NCBI GenBank assembly: GCA_016744275.1 | Contig: JADGEP010000270.1 | Coordinates: forward strand, 1 to 5,634 | Length of the DNA stretch: 5,634 bases | From: Candidatus Krumholzibacteriia bacterium | GTDB taxonomy: Bacteria; Krumholzibacteriota; Krumholzibacteriia; LZORAL124-64-63 | Reading direction: 5' to 3' | Part shown: one piece after another, positions 4,652-5,634 of the stretch | Numbering within the stretch: position 1 is the first letter of the stretch | How the letters are laid out: each line of letters starts with the position of its first letter | Position numbers and translations under genes: made by a program | Notes under the pieces: generated by a model | Told to the model about the DNA's origin: nothing | The model's input: the letters and a program-made list of their open reading frames with translations, nothing else | Database searches by the model: none

Positions 4652-5634
4652 TTAGTCTGATCGTTTTTTCTTCACCCCCCGCCCCAGCTTGTCGCCAAAA
4701 CGGCCACGTACGTTGTCCAGGACCCGGTCCAATTCGCGGTCCCGCTGGCGGGCAGGGTCCGGAAAGAGCTCCGTTTGCACTGCTTCCTGGCGGGTCAGAT
4801 TGCCGGCCGTGATGCCTATCAAACGCAACGGCCGGCCGTTTCGTTTGAGTCCTTGTTCCAGCAGGCGCCGGGCATGATTGCGGATTTCCACGTCGCTGTC
4901 AGTGGGTTCGGGCGGGGTGAAAGACCGAGTATGGGTCGTGAAATCCGGGTACCGGGCTTTCAGGGTCAGGGTGCCCGCCATGACACCGGTGGCACGGAGC
5001 CTCCGGGCCACCTTGTCGCACAGCGGGTTGAGAATTTGCAGCAGTTGATGCCCATCGGCGATGTCGTCGCTGAATGTCGTTTCATTGCCGATGCTTTTGG
5101 CGTCGTGATCTGGAATGACCGGCCGGGTATCATGCCCCACCGCCAACTCCAGCAAGTGGTTCATGTGATCACCAAACCGACGGACCAGGATTTCAGGCGG
5201 CACTGCAAGCAGATCTCTCACCTGATGAATGCCTTGTTCCTGCAGCTTGGCCTGGGCCACTTTGCCCACTCCCCACAGCCGTCCCACCGGAAGCCCGGCC
5301 AACAAGGCGCGCTCTTCGCCGGGCCGGATCACCACAAAACCGTCGGGCTTTTCCAAATCGCTGCCCAATTTGGCCAGAAACTTGTTGGAAGCCACGCCCA
5401 CCGACGCCACCAGCCCCACTTCTTGCCAAATACGGGCCTTGATCACCCGGCCAATATCCACTGGCGTTCCAAAAAGTCGGCCACATCCGGACACATCCAA
5501 GAACGCTTCGTCGATGGACAAAGGTTCCACCAATGGCGTGAAATCTCGATAGATGGCAAAGATGATTTTGGAGATCTCCACGTACCGTTCCATCCGGCCG
5601 CGTTTAAAGATGCCGTTGGGGCATAGCCTTATGG
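4652..5634 (-). CDS. dinB: DNA polymerase IV (Y-family), 5' end outside the window
   Basis: Error-prone translesion DNA polymerase acting at stalled replication forks. The frame is open to the window edge; 326 residues are visible and roughly the first 75-80, with the first catalytic Asp, are missing. The ATG at 5593 is internal: upstream codons still read RLCPNGIFKRGR, a normal DinB continuation. Counting from that internal Met, the catalytic SIDEAFLD is at 26-33 (Asp28 and Glu29 are metal ligands), the palm block SVGVASNKFLAKLGSDLEKP at 64-83, helix-hairpin-helix thumb LPVGRLWGVGKVAQAKL at 101-117, the little-finger domain at about 165-270 beginning KSIGNETTF, and a beta-clamp-binding QTELF at 273-277 (bases 4763-4777). 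After the clamp motif a tail RELDRVLDNVRGRFG typical of many proteobacterial DinBs ends in a basic KKKRSD. No break or missing motif is seen. No LexA box can be assessed because the promoter is outside the window. Confidence 0.96.
   Translation of the reverse strand, partial: IRLCPNGIFKRGRMERYVEISKIIFAIYRDFTPLVEPLSIDEAFLDVSGCGRLFGTPVDIGRVIKARIWQEVGLVASVGVASNKFLAKLGSDLEKPDGFVVIRPGEERALLAGLPVGRLWGVGKVAQAKLQEQGIHQVRDLLAVPPEILVRRFGDHMNHLLELAVGHDTRPVIPDHDAKSIGNETTFSDDIADGHQLLQILNPLCDKVARRLRATGVMAGTLTLKARYPDFTTHTRSFTPPEPTDSDVEIRNHARRLLEQGLKRNGRPLRLIGITAGNLTRQEAVQTELFPDPARQRDRELDRVLDNVRGRFGDKLGRGVKKKRSD

Noticed and set aside
4802..4836. Inverted repeat GCCGGCCGT ... ACGGCCGGC with 17-nt spacer
   Set aside because: It lies inside the dinB little-finger coding region and is explained by Gly/Arg/Pro/Ala codons; there is no T-tract and no repeat elsewhere in the window.
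4775..5626. Plus-strand open frame of 283 codons opposite dinB
   Set aside because: It is the antisense of a well-conserved Y-family polymerase gene in a GC-rich genome and shows no recognisable domain.
1..5634. Search for CRISPR repeats, tRNA, rRNA, insertion sequence ends, toxin-antitoxin or phage genes
   Set aside because: No direct repeat array, cloverleaf, transposase motif or small paired genes could be supported; all stretches are accounted for by the listed genes, and no gap exceeds 125 bp.

Overview
The window looks like chromosomal DNA of a Gram-negative, probably flagellated proteobacterium of moderately high GC, most likely gammaproteobacterial or close to it. The reasons are an lpxH (lipid A pathway) fragment, a DinB with the usual proteobacterial C-terminal layout, and an HDOD signalling gene behind a near-consensus FliA (sigma-28) promoter. 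Species cannot be named from the sequence.

Layout. The left edge holds two gene fragments fused head-on. Bases 1 to about 248, read on the minus strand, encode an internal piece of LpxH. From about 216 to 704 the plus strand encodes the C-terminal catalytic part of an S9 (prolyl-oligopeptidase family) peptidase. Neither gene is complete at the join, so this is a rearrangement breakpoint or an assembly/amplification chimera. A perfect 13-bp hairpin (741-775) then separates the peptidase from the convergent minus-strand genes.

Everything from 829 to 5634 is on the minus strand. In transcription order (right to left) it is: dinB (DNA polymerase IV, 5' end outside the window); a 95-bp gap with a sigma-28-like promoter; an HDOD protein with a C-terminal degenerate receiver-like domain; a strong intrinsic terminator (3280-3320); then a tight three-gene set. 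That set is a membrane-anchored DUF4230-like protein, a TIGR00725/LOG-like Rossmann protein and a MalY/PatB-type PLP-dependent C-S lyase, with gaps of 1 and 20 bp.

How they work together. DinB is a translesion polymerase. The HDOD gene appears to be tied to the motility regulon through its promoter. The last three genes are probably co-transcribed, but no shared pathway is evident. I found no CRISPR array, tRNA, rRNA, insertion sequence or prophage gene, and no clear sign of an undescribed multi-gene system. The most informative points are the lpxH/S9 junction, the sigma-28 promoter and the corrected TTG start of the DUF4230-like gene.
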